Below, piece after piece: positions 35,344 through 43,914 of a stretch of DNA of 64,000 nucleotides (the stretch's first letter is position 1; each line of letters starts with the position of its first letter). This DNA is from Marinobacter flavimaris. GTDB lineage: Bacteria > Pseudomonadota > Gammaproteobacteria > Pseudomonadales > Oleiphilaceae. The notes beneath the pieces were generated by a model. The model made no database searches. It was not told the origin of the DNA and worked only from the letters and a program-made list of their open reading frames with translations. Made by a program: the position numbers and the translations under genes. The stretch is from assembly GCF_002933295.1 (NCBI RefSeq), contig NZ_PSSW01000003.1:310001-374000 (forward strand). Reading direction: 5' to 3'.

Positions 35344-35374
35344 GGATGCGGGAATTTTGAGGATGGCCTGAAGG

Positions 35375-35392
35375 CTGTCATCAAACTGTCAC
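35375..35392 (+). promoter_or_regulatory. Near-consensus Pho box (PhoB site)
   Basis: Two CTGTCA-type repeats, CTGTCAT (35375-35381) and CTGTCAC (35386-35392), are separated by exactly 4 bases (CAAA). This matches the 7-4-7 PhoB consensus with one mismatch. A possible -10 (ATAGCC, about 35402-35407) follows at the distance usual for PhoB-activated promoters, and transcription would run rightward. Confidence 0.72.
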
Positions 35393-35411
35393 CGGGAAAG
35401 CATAGCCTGAA

Positions 35412-35486
35412 AACTCATCAGGACGACATGCATTGTGTTGTGCATCGTGTGAATGCTTTAACCGGGGACTTCCCCGGTTTTTTTAT
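35412..35486 (+). ncRNA. Candidate phosphate-regulated small RNA (or attenuated parA leader)
   Basis: Between the Pho box promoter and a terminator lie about 70 bases with no useful reading frame. A first hairpin can form from ACGA-CA-TGCA (35423-35432) and TGCATCGT (35441-35448), followed by the terminator stem. Promoter, hairpin, terminator is the common layout of a trans-acting sRNA. The alternative is a leader whose terminator limits expression of the ParA-like gene that starts 25 bases later. The 5' end is estimated, not observed. Confidence 0.45.
35460..35484 (+). terminator. Intrinsic terminator before the ParA-like gene
   Basis: An 8-bp stem (35460-35467 with 35472-35479), a 4-base loop and a run of seven Ts (35478-35484). 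It can end transcripts from the methyltransferase gene and from the Pho-box promoter. Confidence 0.88.
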
Positions 35487-35510
35487 GCCTGGATTAAGGG
35501 ATCTGACAGG

Positions 35511-36251
35511 ATGAGGACCATTGCGTTTTACAGTCTGAAGGGCGGTGTTGGCAAAACCGCCGCCGCCGTGAATATCGCCTATCTGGCCAGCCAGGCCGGC
35601 TATCCCACACTGCTCTGGGATCTTGACCCCCAGGGCGCCTCCAGCTGGTATCTGGCCGGGGCTGATGAGGTGAAAGGGCACAAGCTCTCGCACTTGCTCA
35701 AAGGCAAGACGCCCATCGCCGACTTTATCCATCAGAGTGAATACGAAAACCTCGACTTCATCCCGTCTCACACCAGTTTCCGCAACCTGGATGTAAAGCT
35801 GGATCAGGAGGATGGCAGCAACCTGATCAAACAGTGGCTGGCGCCGCTGTCTGAAGAAACCAGTCTCGTGGTACTGGATTGCCCGCCGTCGCTGTCCCGG
35901 CTTTCCGAGCAGGTGCTGAAGGCGGCCGACGAGGTGTTCGTGCCGGTGATTCCCACCTGGCTGTCACTTAACAGCTGGAAACAGCTGCAGGAATTCGCCA
36001 GGGACAAGAAGCTGAAGCCATCGAAGCTGCACCCGTTCTATTCCATGGCCGACCGCCGGAAGGGCCTGCACCGGGAACTGATCAATGCCCAGGATGAGAT
36101 TCTGCCCAAGGGCCTGAAAACGATCATCCCGAACGCCAGTGTGGTGGAAAAGATGGGTGAGGAGGGCACGCCGGTGGAACTGCTGGCGCCCGGCTCGGTG
36201 GCCGCCGACGCCTACCGCCGGTTGTGGAAGGAGATCAATCGCCTGCTCTGA
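35511..36251 (+). CDS. ParA/MinD-family ATPase, orphan
   Basis: The protein has 246 residues. It starts with the deviant Walker A motif FYSLKGGVGKTAAAVNIAYL, then LLWDLDPQGASSWYL, and Walker B-like LVVLDCPPSLSRLSEQVL. ParA-family ATPases dimerise on ATP and position DNA or protein cargo. No ParB, parS-like site or known cargo gene is adjacent, so it is not the chromosomal partition ParA, which is usually beside gidB/parB. ATG 35511 is the only start near the Walker motif; the ribosome site is weak. It lies just behind a terminator, so expression may depend on read-through. Confidence 0.85.
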   Translation: MRTIAFYSLKGGVGKTAAAVNIAYLASQAGYPTLLWDLDPQGASSWYLAGADEVKGHKLSHLLKGKTPIADFIHQSEYENLDFIPSHTSFRNLDVKLDQEDGSNLIKQWLAPLSEETSLVVLDCPPSLSRLSEQVLKAADEVFVPVIPTWLSLNSWKQLQEFARDKKLKPSKLHPFYSMADRRKGLHRELINAQDEILPKGLKTIIPNASVVEKMGEEGTPVELLAPGSVAADAYRRLWKEINRLL

Positions 36252-36269
36252 GGCCCTCATCGCATGGGC

Positions 36270-37046
36270 TCAGGATCGGGCGAGCTTGTCCCTCCGCAGG
36301 GAGCGCTCCAGTCGGCGGTGGCTCTCACTGCGTTCTGAGAGTACTTGCTGAACGTACTGGATGTGCTTGCCGGCCAGTTCCCGGGCTTCCTCGGCCCTGC
36401 CTTCAGAGATGGCTTCGTACAGCATCCGGTGCTGTTCCACCAGACCCTGCCGGGTCTCCGCCTCTCTTCGATACATGCCACCGATGTTGGTAACCACGTT
36501 GCTTTTCAGCATGTTGAACAGGTTTCGAATGGTGTGCAGGAGAATCACGTTATGGCTCGCCTCGGCAATCGCCAGGTGGAACCGGGCATCGGCTGCCCCT
36601 TCGGCTTCCAGGTCCCGGTTCCTGTCGCTGCCATAGCAGGCTTGCAGTGCCTCGTAAGCGGTTTTCAGGTGAGCCCTGTCGACCTCTGTCGCTCGCAAGG
36701 CTGCGTAATAGGCGCAGTCCGCCTCCAGTGTGCGGCGAAATTCCAGTAGATCCCGTTGTGCGTCTGGCCGGTTTTCAAGCAGAGGAATCAGCGGATCGCT
36801 GAAACTGCCGCCGAGGGACTCAGTGACATAGTTTCCTCCGCCCTGGCGGCTGATCAGAAGGCCTTTGGCGGTCAGCCGCTGAATGGCCTCCCGCAGGGAA
36901 GGGCGGGACACGCCGAACTGCTCCGACAATACCCGTTCCGGGGGCAGCCGCTCGCCCGGTTGCAGGGTGCCTTCCAGAATCATCGTTTCCAGCTGTTCCA
37001 CGATGGTGTCCGCGAGTCTGCGTGGGGCGATCTGTCCGACGTCCAT
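36270..37046 (-). CDS. lldR: GntR/FadR-family regulator of lactate use (LldR-like)
   Basis: The protein has 258 residues. It has an N-terminal winged helix (LPPERVLSEQFGVSRPSLREAI) and a C-terminal FCD effector domain with the helical pattern FRRTLEADCAYYAA and ARFHLAIAEASHN. It is divergent from lutABC-dld, and two near-identical palindromes typical of the FadR/LldR group lie between them, so it most likely represses both itself and the lactate operon until lactate binds. ATG 37046 is preferred; an in-frame TTG at 37067 adds seven residues. PdhR or GlcC specificity is the alternative, but the neighbours favour lactate. Confidence 0.87.
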   Translation of the reverse strand: MDVGQIAPRRLADTIVEQLETMILEGTLQPGERLPPERVLSEQFGVSRPSLREAIQRLTAKGLLISRQGGGNYVTESLGGSFSDPLIPLLENRPDAQRDLLEFRRTLEADCAYYAALRATEVDRAHLKTAYEALQACYGSDRNRDLEAEGAADARFHLAIAEASHNVILLHTIRNLFNMLKSNVVTNIGGMYRREAETRQGLVEQHRMLYEAISEGRAEEARELAGKHIQYVQQVLSERSESHRRLERSLRRDKLARS

Positions 37047-37073
37047 AAGAACGAATTTCCTGTCCAAGAATTT

Positions 37074-37088
37074 ATTGGTAATACCAAT
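37074..37088. promoter_or_regulatory. LldR-type operator upstream of the regulator gene
   Basis: ATTGGTAATACCAAT is a perfect palindrome apart from the centre base and fits the FadR-family TNGTNNNACNA pattern. It lies 28 bases before the regulator start, consistent with autoregulation. Confidence 0.78.
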
Positions 37089-37160
37089 ACCACAGGGCGC
37101 GATTCAGGCCAAGTCCCGGTGTATCTGCGATGGTTAGACTGAAGTCTGCTGCGGAAAACT

Positions 37161-37190
37161 TTGACATCAGCAAGCGGTCTCGAATACCTT
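37161..37190 (+). promoter_or_regulatory. Candidate sigma-70 promoter of lutABC-dld
   Basis: TTGACA at 37161-37166 is a perfect -35; TACCTT at 37185-37190 is a moderate -10 at 18 bases. Transcription would start near 37197, just before the operator at 37208-37224. Confidence 0.5.
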
Positions 37191-37207
37191 GGTTATTATT
37201 GTATGTC

Positions 37208-37224
37208 AATTGGTATTACCAATT
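37208..37224. promoter_or_regulatory. LldR-type operator upstream of lutA
   Basis: AATTGGTATTACCAATT is a palindrome over 17 bases and shares the TTGGT-N3-ACCAA core with the site at 37074-37088. It lies 39 bases before lutA, just downstream of the predicted start point, well placed to block transcription. Confidence 0.8.
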
Positions 37225-37263
37225 TTCAGTTTGTCTGTCTGAGACTGTCTTGAGGCGCAATCA

Positions 37264-38103
37264 ATGAGTCAGCTGTTTTACGATGCCGCTCCCAATGCCA
37301 CCCGGGTATCGCCCGAGCGGGAAGCCGACCGGCATTACCCGGAGAAGCCGGAAGCGGTCACTCTGTTCGGTACCTGCGTGGTGGATCTTTTCTTTCCTGA
37401 GGCCGGGCTGGATGCCATTCGCCTGCTGGAGCGGGAAGGTGTTCGCGTGCATTTCCCCCAGGAGCAGAGCTGTTGCGGGCAGCCCGCCTGGACTTCCGGA
37501 TATCGGGATGAGGCCAAGGCAGTGGCCCGCGCCCAGCTGGATATCCTCGATCAATCGGGTCTGCCGGTCGTGGTGCCGTCCGGCTCCTGTGGCGGGATGT
37601 TCCGGCACCATTACCCGGCGTTGTTTGCCGATGAGCCGGACACGCTCAAGCGGGTAGAAGCGCTCGCCGAGCGCACCTTCGAGCTGACCGAGTTCCTGCT
37701 TGAAGTCTGCCGGGTGCAGCTGGCAGACCGGGGCGCGCCCAGCAAGATTGCACTGCACACCTCCTGCTCAGCGCGCCGGGAAATGAACACCCACCTCCAT
37801 GCTCGCGAGCTTCTGCAACAGCTCGAAGCGGTGGAGCGCGTTGATCACGATCATGAAAGCGAATGCTGCGGGTTTGGCGGCACCTTCTCGGTGCGAATGC
37901 CGGAAGTTTCAGGGGCCATGGTTAAAGACAAGACCCGTTCGCTGATCGACTCCGGCGCGGTTGAAATGGTGACCGCCGACGGCGGCTGCCTGATGAACAT
38001 CAACGGGTCGCTGGAGAAACAGAAAGAGAGCTTCCGGGGCCGGCATCTGGCCAGTTTCCTCTGGGAGCGCACCAACGGCGACAACGCAGGGGAGGTGGCA
38101 TGA
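37264..38103 (+). CDS. lutA: L-lactate utilisation iron-sulfur protein LutA/LldE
   Basis: The protein has 279 residues with two CCG domains (QSCCGQPAW near residue 70 and ECCGFGGTF near 203) that bind iron-sulfur or heterodisulfide-type clusters. With LutB and LutC it oxidises L-lactate to pyruvate and passes electrons to the quinone pool. It is the first gene of four joined by 4-bp overlaps. ATG 37264 has GAGG at 9 bases. About 27 residues precede the usual family start VTLFGTCVVDLFFPE. Confidence 0.92.
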   Translation: MSQLFYDAAPNATRVSPEREADRHYPEKPEAVTLFGTCVVDLFFPEAGLDAIRLLEREGVRVHFPQEQSCCGQPAWTSGYRDEAKAVARAQLDILDQSGLPVVVPSGSCGGMFRHHYPALFADEPDTLKRVEALAERTFELTEFLLEVCRVQLADRGAPSKIALHTSCSARREMNTHLHARELLQQLEAVERVDHDHESECCGFGGTFSVRMPEVSGAMVKDKTRSLIDSGAVEMVTADGGCLMNINGSLEKQKESFRGRHLASFLWERTNGDNAGEVA

Positions 38104-39551
38104 GTCAGCGTATTCCGGTTACCGAGCTGACCCCGGACTTCCGGGGCCGCGCCGAAGAGGCCCTTGCGGACGGTCAGCTGCGCAACAATTTCCGTGTGGC
38201 CATGGACTCGCTGATGACCAAGCGGGCCAACGCCTTTCCAGATGCCGACGAGCGTGAAGGCCTGAGGGAACTGGGTAACCGGATCAAGGCCGGTGCCCTT
38301 TCCCGTCTGCCGGATTTGCTGGAGCAGCTTGAACAGAAGCTGACGGAGAACGGCGTCAAGGTTCACTGGGCGGAGACCGTCGAGGAAGCCAACAGCCTGG
38401 TGCATGGCATCATCGAAGCCCGCAAGGGCAGCCAGGTGGTGAAAGGCAAGTCCATGGTCAGCGAAGAAATGGAGATGAACGACTACCTGGCGGAGCGGGG
38501 CGTCGAATGCCTGGAATCCGACATGGGGGAATACATTGTTCAGCTCGACAACGAAAAGCCCTCCCACATCATCATGCCGGCGATCCACAAGAACGCGCGG
38601 CAGGTGTCCAAGCTGTTCCACGACAAACTGGGCGAGCCGGAGACCGAAGACGTTAACCAACTGATCCAGATTGGTCGCCGGACCCTGCGCCGGAAATTCA
38701 TGGAAGCGGATGTGGGTGTTTCCGGAGTGAACTTCGCCATCGCCGAAACCGGCACCTTGCTGCTGGTGGAAAACGAAGGCAACGGGCGCATGAGCACGAC
38801 GGCGCCGCCCGTGCACATTGCGGTAACAGGCATTGAAAAAGTGGTGCCGAACCTGAGGGACGTGGTGCCCCTGGTGTCCCTGCTGACGCGCTCGGCCCTC
38901 GGTCAGCCCATTACCACCTACGTGAACCTGATCTCCGGCCCCCGCAAGCCCGACGAGCTGGATGGTCCGGAAGAGGTGCACCTGGTGCTGCTGGATAACG
39001 GCCGCACCGGCGCTTTTGCCGATGCCCAGATGCGCCAGACCCTGAACTGCATCCGCTGCGGCGCCTGCATGAATCACTGCCCAGTGTATACCCGGGTGGG
39101 CGGCCACACCTACGGTGAGGTCTACCCAGGCCCCATTGGCAAGATCATCACGCCGCACATGGCTGGACTGGACAAGGTGCCGGACCATCCCAGTGCTTCC
39201 TCTCTGTGCGGAGCCTGCGGCGAGGTCTGTCCGGTCAAGATTCCCATTCCTGAACTTCTGCAGCGCCTACGTCAGGAGAACGTGAAAAACCCGGAGCAAC
39301 CGCAGCAGGTGAAAGGTGGCGGCGCCAAATATTCCCGGACGGAACGGTGGATCTGGCGTGGTTGGCAGATGCTGAATACCCGGCCGGCGCTGTATCGCAG
39401 TTTTCTCTGGGCAGCGACCCGATTCCGGGTGCTGGCCCCGAAAAAAGCCGGCCCCTGGACCGAGAATCACAGTGCGCCGGTGCCCGCCCGCCGCTCCCTG
39501 CATGATCTGGCGGCCCGGCACCTTGACCAGAACGGAGGTCGGCCATCATGA
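38100..39551 (+). CDS. lutB: L-lactate utilisation iron-sulfur protein LutB/LldF
   Basis: The protein has 483 residues. It has a LUD domain (FAIAETGTLLLVENEGNGRM, PPVHIAVTGIEKVVP) followed by a double ferredoxin motif, CIRCGACMNHCPVYTRVGGH and SLCGACGEVCPVKIPIPELL, for two 4Fe-4S clusters. It is the electron-carrying centre of the LutABC complex. GGGGAGG precedes ATG 38100, which overlaps lutA by 4 bp. Confidence 0.94.
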   Translation: MSQRIPVTELTPDFRGRAEEALADGQLRNNFRVAMDSLMTKRANAFPDADEREGLRELGNRIKAGALSRLPDLLEQLEQKLTENGVKVHWAETVEEANSLVHGIIEARKGSQVVKGKSMVSEEMEMNDYLAERGVECLESDMGEYIVQLDNEKPSHIIMPAIHKNARQVSKLFHDKLGEPETEDVNQLIQIGRRTLRRKFMEADVGVSGVNFAIAETGTLLLVENEGNGRMSTTAPPVHIAVTGIEKVVPNLRDVVPLVSLLTRSALGQPITTYVNLISGPRKPDELDGPEEVHLVLLDNGRTGAFADAQMRQTLNCIRCGACMNHCPVYTRVGGHTYGEVYPGPIGKIITPHMAGLDKVPDHPSASSLCGACGEVCPVKIPIPELLQRLRQENVKNPEQPQQVKGGGAKYSRTERWIWRGWQMLNTRPALYRSFLWAATRFRVLAPKKAGPWTENHSAPVPARRSLHDLAARHLDQNGGRPS

Positions 39552-40219
39552 GCGCCCGCGCGAACATCCTTGGCAAATTGAGAAACAGCCTCGCCGGCAC
39601 GACGCCCCGCCCCGACGAGTTTGATGAGCGGCTTGTTACTGCCCCCTGGCGGTACGCGCCGGAAGACCGGATCGACCGGTTGCGTAGCCTGATGGAAGCG
39701 GTCCACACTGAAGTGCATCAGTGCCGGTCTGACAACTGGCCGGAATTGGTGGCCGAACTTCTGAACAAACGCAACCTCACCAACCTGTTGTGCGCCCCGT
39801 CGAAAGAACATGGCCGGGCGCTGCAGGCTTACTTCGAGGCCACGGAGCAGAAGGTCGAGTTATTGGCCTACGATCAGCCGGTGGAAGCCTGGAAAGAAGA
39901 GCTGTTCTGGAACGTGGAGGCCAGCCTGACCGGCACCCTTGGCGGTATTGCCGCCACCGGCACGCTCGTGCTCTGGCCGGACCGCAATGAACCGCGGCTG
40001 ATGAGCCTGGTGCCGCCGGTACATATTGCCCTGCTCAAGGCCAGCGAGATTCACGACAATCTGTATGACATGATGGTGGCTCAGGACTGGGCGGCCGGGC
40101 TGCCCACAAATGTTCTGCTGGTGTCTGGCCCGTCCAAGACCGCGGACATCGAACAGGTGCTGGCCTATGGCGCCCACGGCCCCCGTGAGCTCATTGTGCT
40201 GGTTCTGGAGGACGCATGA
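39548..40219 (+). CDS. lutC: L-lactate utilisation protein LutC/LldG
   Basis: The protein has 223 residues with the LUD domain alone: GTLGGIAATGTLVLWPDRNE, SLVPPVHIALLKASEIHDN and the closing LLVSGPSKTADIEQVLAYGAHGPRELIVLVLE. It is the third subunit of the lactate oxidase complex. The N-terminal 100 residues are less conserved. It overlaps lutB and the dld gene by 4 bp each. Confidence 0.93.
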   Translation: MSARANILGKLRNSLAGTTPRPDEFDERLVTAPWRYAPEDRIDRLRSLMEAVHTEVHQCRSDNWPELVAELLNKRNLTNLLCAPSKEHGRALQAYFEATEQKVELLAYDQPVEAWKEELFWNVEASLTGTLGGIAATGTLVLWPDRNEPRLMSLVPPVHIALLKASEIHDNLYDMMVAQDWAAGLPTNVLLVSGPSKTADIEQVLAYGAHGPRELIVLVLEDA

Positions 40220-43032
40220 CTTTTACCCCGGAAGTGTTGGCCGATATCCGGCAACGGATTCCCGAAAACCGGGTCTTTAACGATCCGGTGTCCACCCTTG
40301 CGTTCGGAACCGACGCCAGTTTCTACCGCCTGATCCCAAAGGTAGTGGTGCGGGTTCAGGATGAAGCAGAGGTTGTCGATCTGCTGGCCATCGCCCGCCG
40401 TCACAAGGTGCCGGTGACCTTCCGGGCCGCCGGTACCAGCCTTTCCGGACAGGCGATCAGTGATTCGATCCTGATTGTTCTGGGCGATCAGTGGAACGGC
40501 CACGACATCCGGGAAGAAGGCCGCCAGATTCGTCTGCAACCGGGTGTGATTGGCGCTCAGGCGAATGCCTGGTTAGCACCCAAGGGCTTCAAGATCGGAC
40601 CGGATCCTGCGTCCATCAACGCCTGCAAGATTGGCGGCATTGTTGCGAACAATGCCAGCGGTATGTGCTGTGGCACCGCCCAGAACAGCTACCACACGCT
40701 GGCCGGTATGCGGCTGGTGCTGGCCGACGGGGCAGTGCTGGATACCGAGGATCCGGCAAGCGTTTCGGCGTTTCGCGACAGCCACGGTGATCTGTTGGCG
40801 GCCCTGAAAAAGCTGGCTATCAATACCCGGGAGAATCCGGAGCTGGCGGAGCGTATTCGTCATAAATACCGCCTGAAAAACACCACCGGCCTGTCCCTGA
40901 ACGCCCTGGTGGATTTTACCTGCCCACTCGACATCCTGACGCACCTGATGGTGGGCTCCGAAGGCACGCTGGGTTTCGTCAGCGCGGTAACCTACAACAC
41001 CGTTCCCGAATACCCTGACAAAGCCACGGCCCTGTTGGTGTTCCGGGATGCGGAGAGCTGCTGCCGGGCAGCGTCGGCACTGCGCTCTCAGCCTGTGGCG
41101 GCGGTGGAACTGCTGGATCGACGCAGCCTTCGTTCGGTGCAGGACAAGCCGGGCCTGCCGGACTGGATTCATGATCTGTCGGAAAGCGCCTGCGCGTTGC
41201 TGGTGGAGACACGGGCGTCGTCTTCGCAGGTTCTGGATGAGCAGCTGACCCGGATCAGGGCGTGCCTCGCTGAATTCCCGCTGGAGCAGCGGGTGGATTT
41301 CACCCGCGACGCCAAAGTGTCTGATCAGCTGTGGGCCATTCGTAAGGGTACCTTCCCTGCCGTGGGGGCAGTCAGACCGAACGGCACCACCGTGATCATC
41401 GAGGATGTGACCTTCCCGATTGATCAGCTATCCGAGGGGGTCACCCGCCTCCAGTCGCTGTTCGTCAAGCATGGTTATGACGACGCGATCATCTTTGGCC
41501 ACGCCCTGGAGGGCAACCTGCACTTTGTATTCCCCCAGGGCTTCGACGACCCTGCGGAAGTCGCTCGCTACGAAGCTTTCATGCAGGATGTGGCACAACT
41601 CGTTGCCGTGGAATTCGGCGGTTCTCTGAAAGCGGAACATGGCACCGGTCGTAACATGGCGCCCTTCGTGGAACTGGAATGGGGGCATGATGCCTGGCAG
41701 TTGATGTGGCAGATCAAGCGGCTGCTGGACCCTGAGAACCTGCTTAATCCGGACGTGGTGCTCTCGGAAGATCCGCAGATCCACCTCAAGAATCTGAAGC
41801 CTCTTCCGGAGGCGGATCCGCTGGTGGACAAGTGCATCGAATGTGGCTTCTGTGAGCCGGTGTGTCCATCTGAAGGGCTGACTCTGTCGCCCCGTCAGCG
41901 CATCGTGATCTGGCGGGACATCCAGGCTCGCCGCCGTGCCGGTGACGACACGGCTGAACTGGAGAAGGCCTACCAGTATCACGGTCTGGATACCTGTGCC
42001 GCGACCGGTCTCTGTGCCCAGCGATGCCCGGTCGGTATCAATACCGGCGATCTGGTACGCAAGCTGCGCAGTGAAAAGGCCACCGGTCAATCCGTGGCCA
42101 ATCAGTTGGCAAAGCATTTTGCCGGCGCCTTGAAAGCCACCCGTTTTGTGCTGGCCAGCGCATCAATGGCCGAAAGACTGTTGGGTGCGCCACTGCTGAC
42201 CCGGCTCAGTGGCGGCGTTCGAAAGGTGTCTGGTGGTCGGGTCGCCCAGTGGGATCCGAGTCTGCCCCAGCCGGTGCGGTTTGTTTCACCGAACGCGCCG
42301 GGACCGTCCGATGGCCGGCCCCGGGTGGTGTATCTGGCGGCCTGTGTGTCCCGGACCATGGGTCCGGCGCGGGGCGATAAGGAGCAGGAACCGCTGATCG
42401 AAGTGACCCGGCGGCTGCTGGAGAAGGGCGGTTACCAGGTGATGTATCCGGAGGCCCTGGACAGCTTGTGTTGTGGCCAGCCATTTGCCTCCAAGGGCTA
42501 TCCGGACCAGGCGGCGACCAAGAAAGATGAGCTGATTTCGGCGCTGTTGCGGGCCAGCCGGAATGGCGTTGATCCGATCTACTGCGACACCAGCCCCTGC
42601 ACACTGCAGATCCGCGAAGCCGCCGAAGAAGCCGGCCTGACGCTGTTTGATCCTGTCCGGTTCATTCGGGATCATCTCTACGAGCGTCTGGACTTCGAGC
42701 CGGAGCAGACCCCGCTGGCGGTGCACGTCACCTGCAGCACCCAGCACCTTGGGGAGTCGCAGGGACTGATCGATATCGCCCGGCGGTGCAGCACCCAGGT
42801 GGTGGTGCCCGAGGGTATCCACTGCTGTGGCTTTGCCGGCGACAAGGGTTTCAATGTGCCCGAGCTGAATGCCCATTCTCTGAAGACACTGGCAGAGCAG
42901 ACGGCCGGCTGCGAGGAAGGAATATCCACCAGCCGAACCTGCGAAATCGGGCTCAGCCGGCACAGCGGTATCGACTATCACGGCCTCGTGTATCTGGTTG
43001 ACCGGGTCACGAGGCCGCGAGCAACGACCTAG
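40216..43032 (+). CDS. FAD- and Fe-S-dependent D-lactate dehydrogenase (Dld-II type)
   Basis: The protein has 938 residues in three parts. An FAD_binding_4 domain has FRAAGTSLSGQAISD and IGGIVANNASGMCCGT. The FAD-oxidase C domain includes HGTGRNMAPFVELEWG. After that come two 4Fe-4S motifs, CIECGFCEPVCP near 539 and CAATGLCAQRCPVG near 593, and CCG domains (SLCCGQPFASKGY, IHCCGFAGDKGF). This matches the Dld-II type enzyme found beside lldEFG in Shewanella, a membrane-linked D-lactate oxidase. The operon thus covers both lactate isomers. It overlaps lutC by 4 bp and has GGAGG upstream. No lactate permease follows. Confidence 0.93.
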   Translation: MTFTPEVLADIRQRIPENRVFNDPVSTLAFGTDASFYRLIPKVVVRVQDEAEVVDLLAIARRHKVPVTFRAAGTSLSGQAISDSILIVLGDQWNGHDIREEGRQIRLQPGVIGAQANAWLAPKGFKIGPDPASINACKIGGIVANNASGMCCGTAQNSYHTLAGMRLVLADGAVLDTEDPASVSAFRDSHGDLLAALKKLAINTRENPELAERIRHKYRLKNTTGLSLNALVDFTCPLDILTHLMVGSEGTLGFVSAVTYNTVPEYPDKATALLVFRDAESCCRAASALRSQPVAAVELLDRRSLRSVQDKPGLPDWIHDLSESACALLVETRASSSQVLDEQLTRIRACLAEFPLEQRVDFTRDAKVSDQLWAIRKGTFPAVGAVRPNGTTVIIEDVTFPIDQLSEGVTRLQSLFVKHGYDDAIIFGHALEGNLHFVFPQGFDDPAEVARYEAFMQDVAQLVAVEFGGSLKAEHGTGRNMAPFVELEWGHDAWQLMWQIKRLLDPENLLNPDVVLSEDPQIHLKNLKPLPEADPLVDKCIECGFCEPVCPSEGLTLSPRQRIVIWRDIQARRRAGDDTAELEKAYQYHGLDTCAATGLCAQRCPVGINTGDLVRKLRSEKATGQSVANQLAKHFAGALKATRFVLASASMAERLLGAPLLTRLSGGVRKVSGGRVAQWDPSLPQPVRFVSPNAPGPSDGRPRVVYLAACVSRTMGPARGDKEQEPLIEVTRRLLEKGGYQVMYPEALDSLCCGQPFASKGYPDQAATKKDELISALLRASRNGVDPIYCDTSPCTLQIREAAEEAGLTLFDPVRFIRDHLYERLDFEPEQTPLAVHVTCSTQHLGESQGLIDIARRCSTQVVVPEGIHCCGFAGDKGFNVPELNAHSLKTLAEQTAGCEEGISTSRTCEIGLSRHSGIDYHGLVYLVDRVTRPRATT

Positions 43033-43035
43033 CGG

Positions 43036-43773
43036 TTATTTCATCTCGAAGCCGCATTTGCGCAGGAAGTCGCGCATGTGCGGTCGCAGTTTCGAGGTGA
43101 ACAGCGGCTTGAGCTGCTCGGACCAGGTAGTGTCCTTGTTGCCACCGGTGCGTTCCCGATAGTACTCGTTCATGGTGCGATCGAACCCGGCGACCAGCTC
43201 CTCGTCCCGTGCATCGGAATAGTAATCTTCCCTGAGAATCGCCTCCACCGGCAGGCGTGGCTTCACCTCCGGGTTCTGGTCCGGGTAGCCCAGGCACATA
43301 CCGAACACCGGATAGACATGTTCGGGAAGCCGGAGAATTTCGCTAATGTCCGCGGGGTTGTTGCGTATGCCCCCGATATAGCACAGACCCAGCCCCTCTG
43401 ATTCCGCGGCGATGGCCACGTTCTGGGCCATCAGGCTGGTGTCGATGGTGGCAACCAGAAGCTGCTCAGTCATCCCCCGCACCACGTCTGCCCCGGCCCG
43501 TCCGGCGGCATCGGTAGAGCGCCGCATGTCGGCACAGAACACCAGAAAGTCCGAGCAATCGGCGATGTAGTCCTGTCCGCCCGCGAGTTCGGCGATTTTC
43601 CGGCGGTTGTCCGGATCAATCACGTGAATGATTGAATACGCCTGCACGTGGTTCGAGGTGGCGGCGCACTGGCCGGCGCGGATCAACTCCCGGAGCAGGT
43701 CCTCGGGAATTTTCTTGCCGGTAAATTTGCGTATCGAACGATGGGATTTCAGAAGGTCTATGGTCGGATTCAT
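43036..43773 (-). CDS. NfsA/FRP-type NADPH-dependent nitroreductase
   Basis: The protein has 245 residues. The nitroreductase fold opens with LLKSHRSIRKFTGKKIPEDLL, where the SxR residues contact FMN, followed by AGQCAATSNHVQAYSI and the GLGLCYIGGIRNNPADIS loop. The C-terminal GGNKDTTWSEQL matches the NfsA group, which reduces nitroaromatics or flavins with NADPH. ATG 43773 gives the usual start; longer frames to 43794 or 43818 exist. It converges on the dld gene with a 3-base gap. Confidence 0.9.
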   Translation of the reverse strand: MNPTIDLLKSHRSIRKFTGKKIPEDLLRELIRAGQCAATSNHVQAYSIIHVIDPDNRRKIAELAGGQDYIADCSDFLVFCADMRRSTDAAGRAGADVVRGMTEQLLVATIDTSLMAQNVAIAAESEGLGLCYIGGIRNNPADISEILRLPEHVYPVFGMCLGYPDQNPEVKPRLPVEAILREDYYSDARDEELVAGFDRTMNEYYRERTGGNKDTTWSEQLKPLFTSKLRPHMRDFLRKCGFEMK

Positions 43774-43914
43774 GGGATCTCGCAGTGAGTGCATGGATGT
43801 CGAGTCAATCTGTGACAATTATCATACCAAACGCTACATGGCACGTGCGCAGGCCTGGGCGGGAAGCTGATACCCTGACGAATCCCATTGTATAGCCTGG
43901 AACGCTGTGCCTTT

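Noticed and set aside
35511..36251. Chromosome partition ParA near the replication origin
   Set aside because: No ParB, gidA/gidB, DnaA boxes or parS-like sites are nearby.
37851..39188. A 445-codon minus-strand open frame opposite lutA/lutB
   Set aside because: It is a GC-driven shadow of the strongly supported Fe-S protein genes; the histidine-rich translation has no family pattern.
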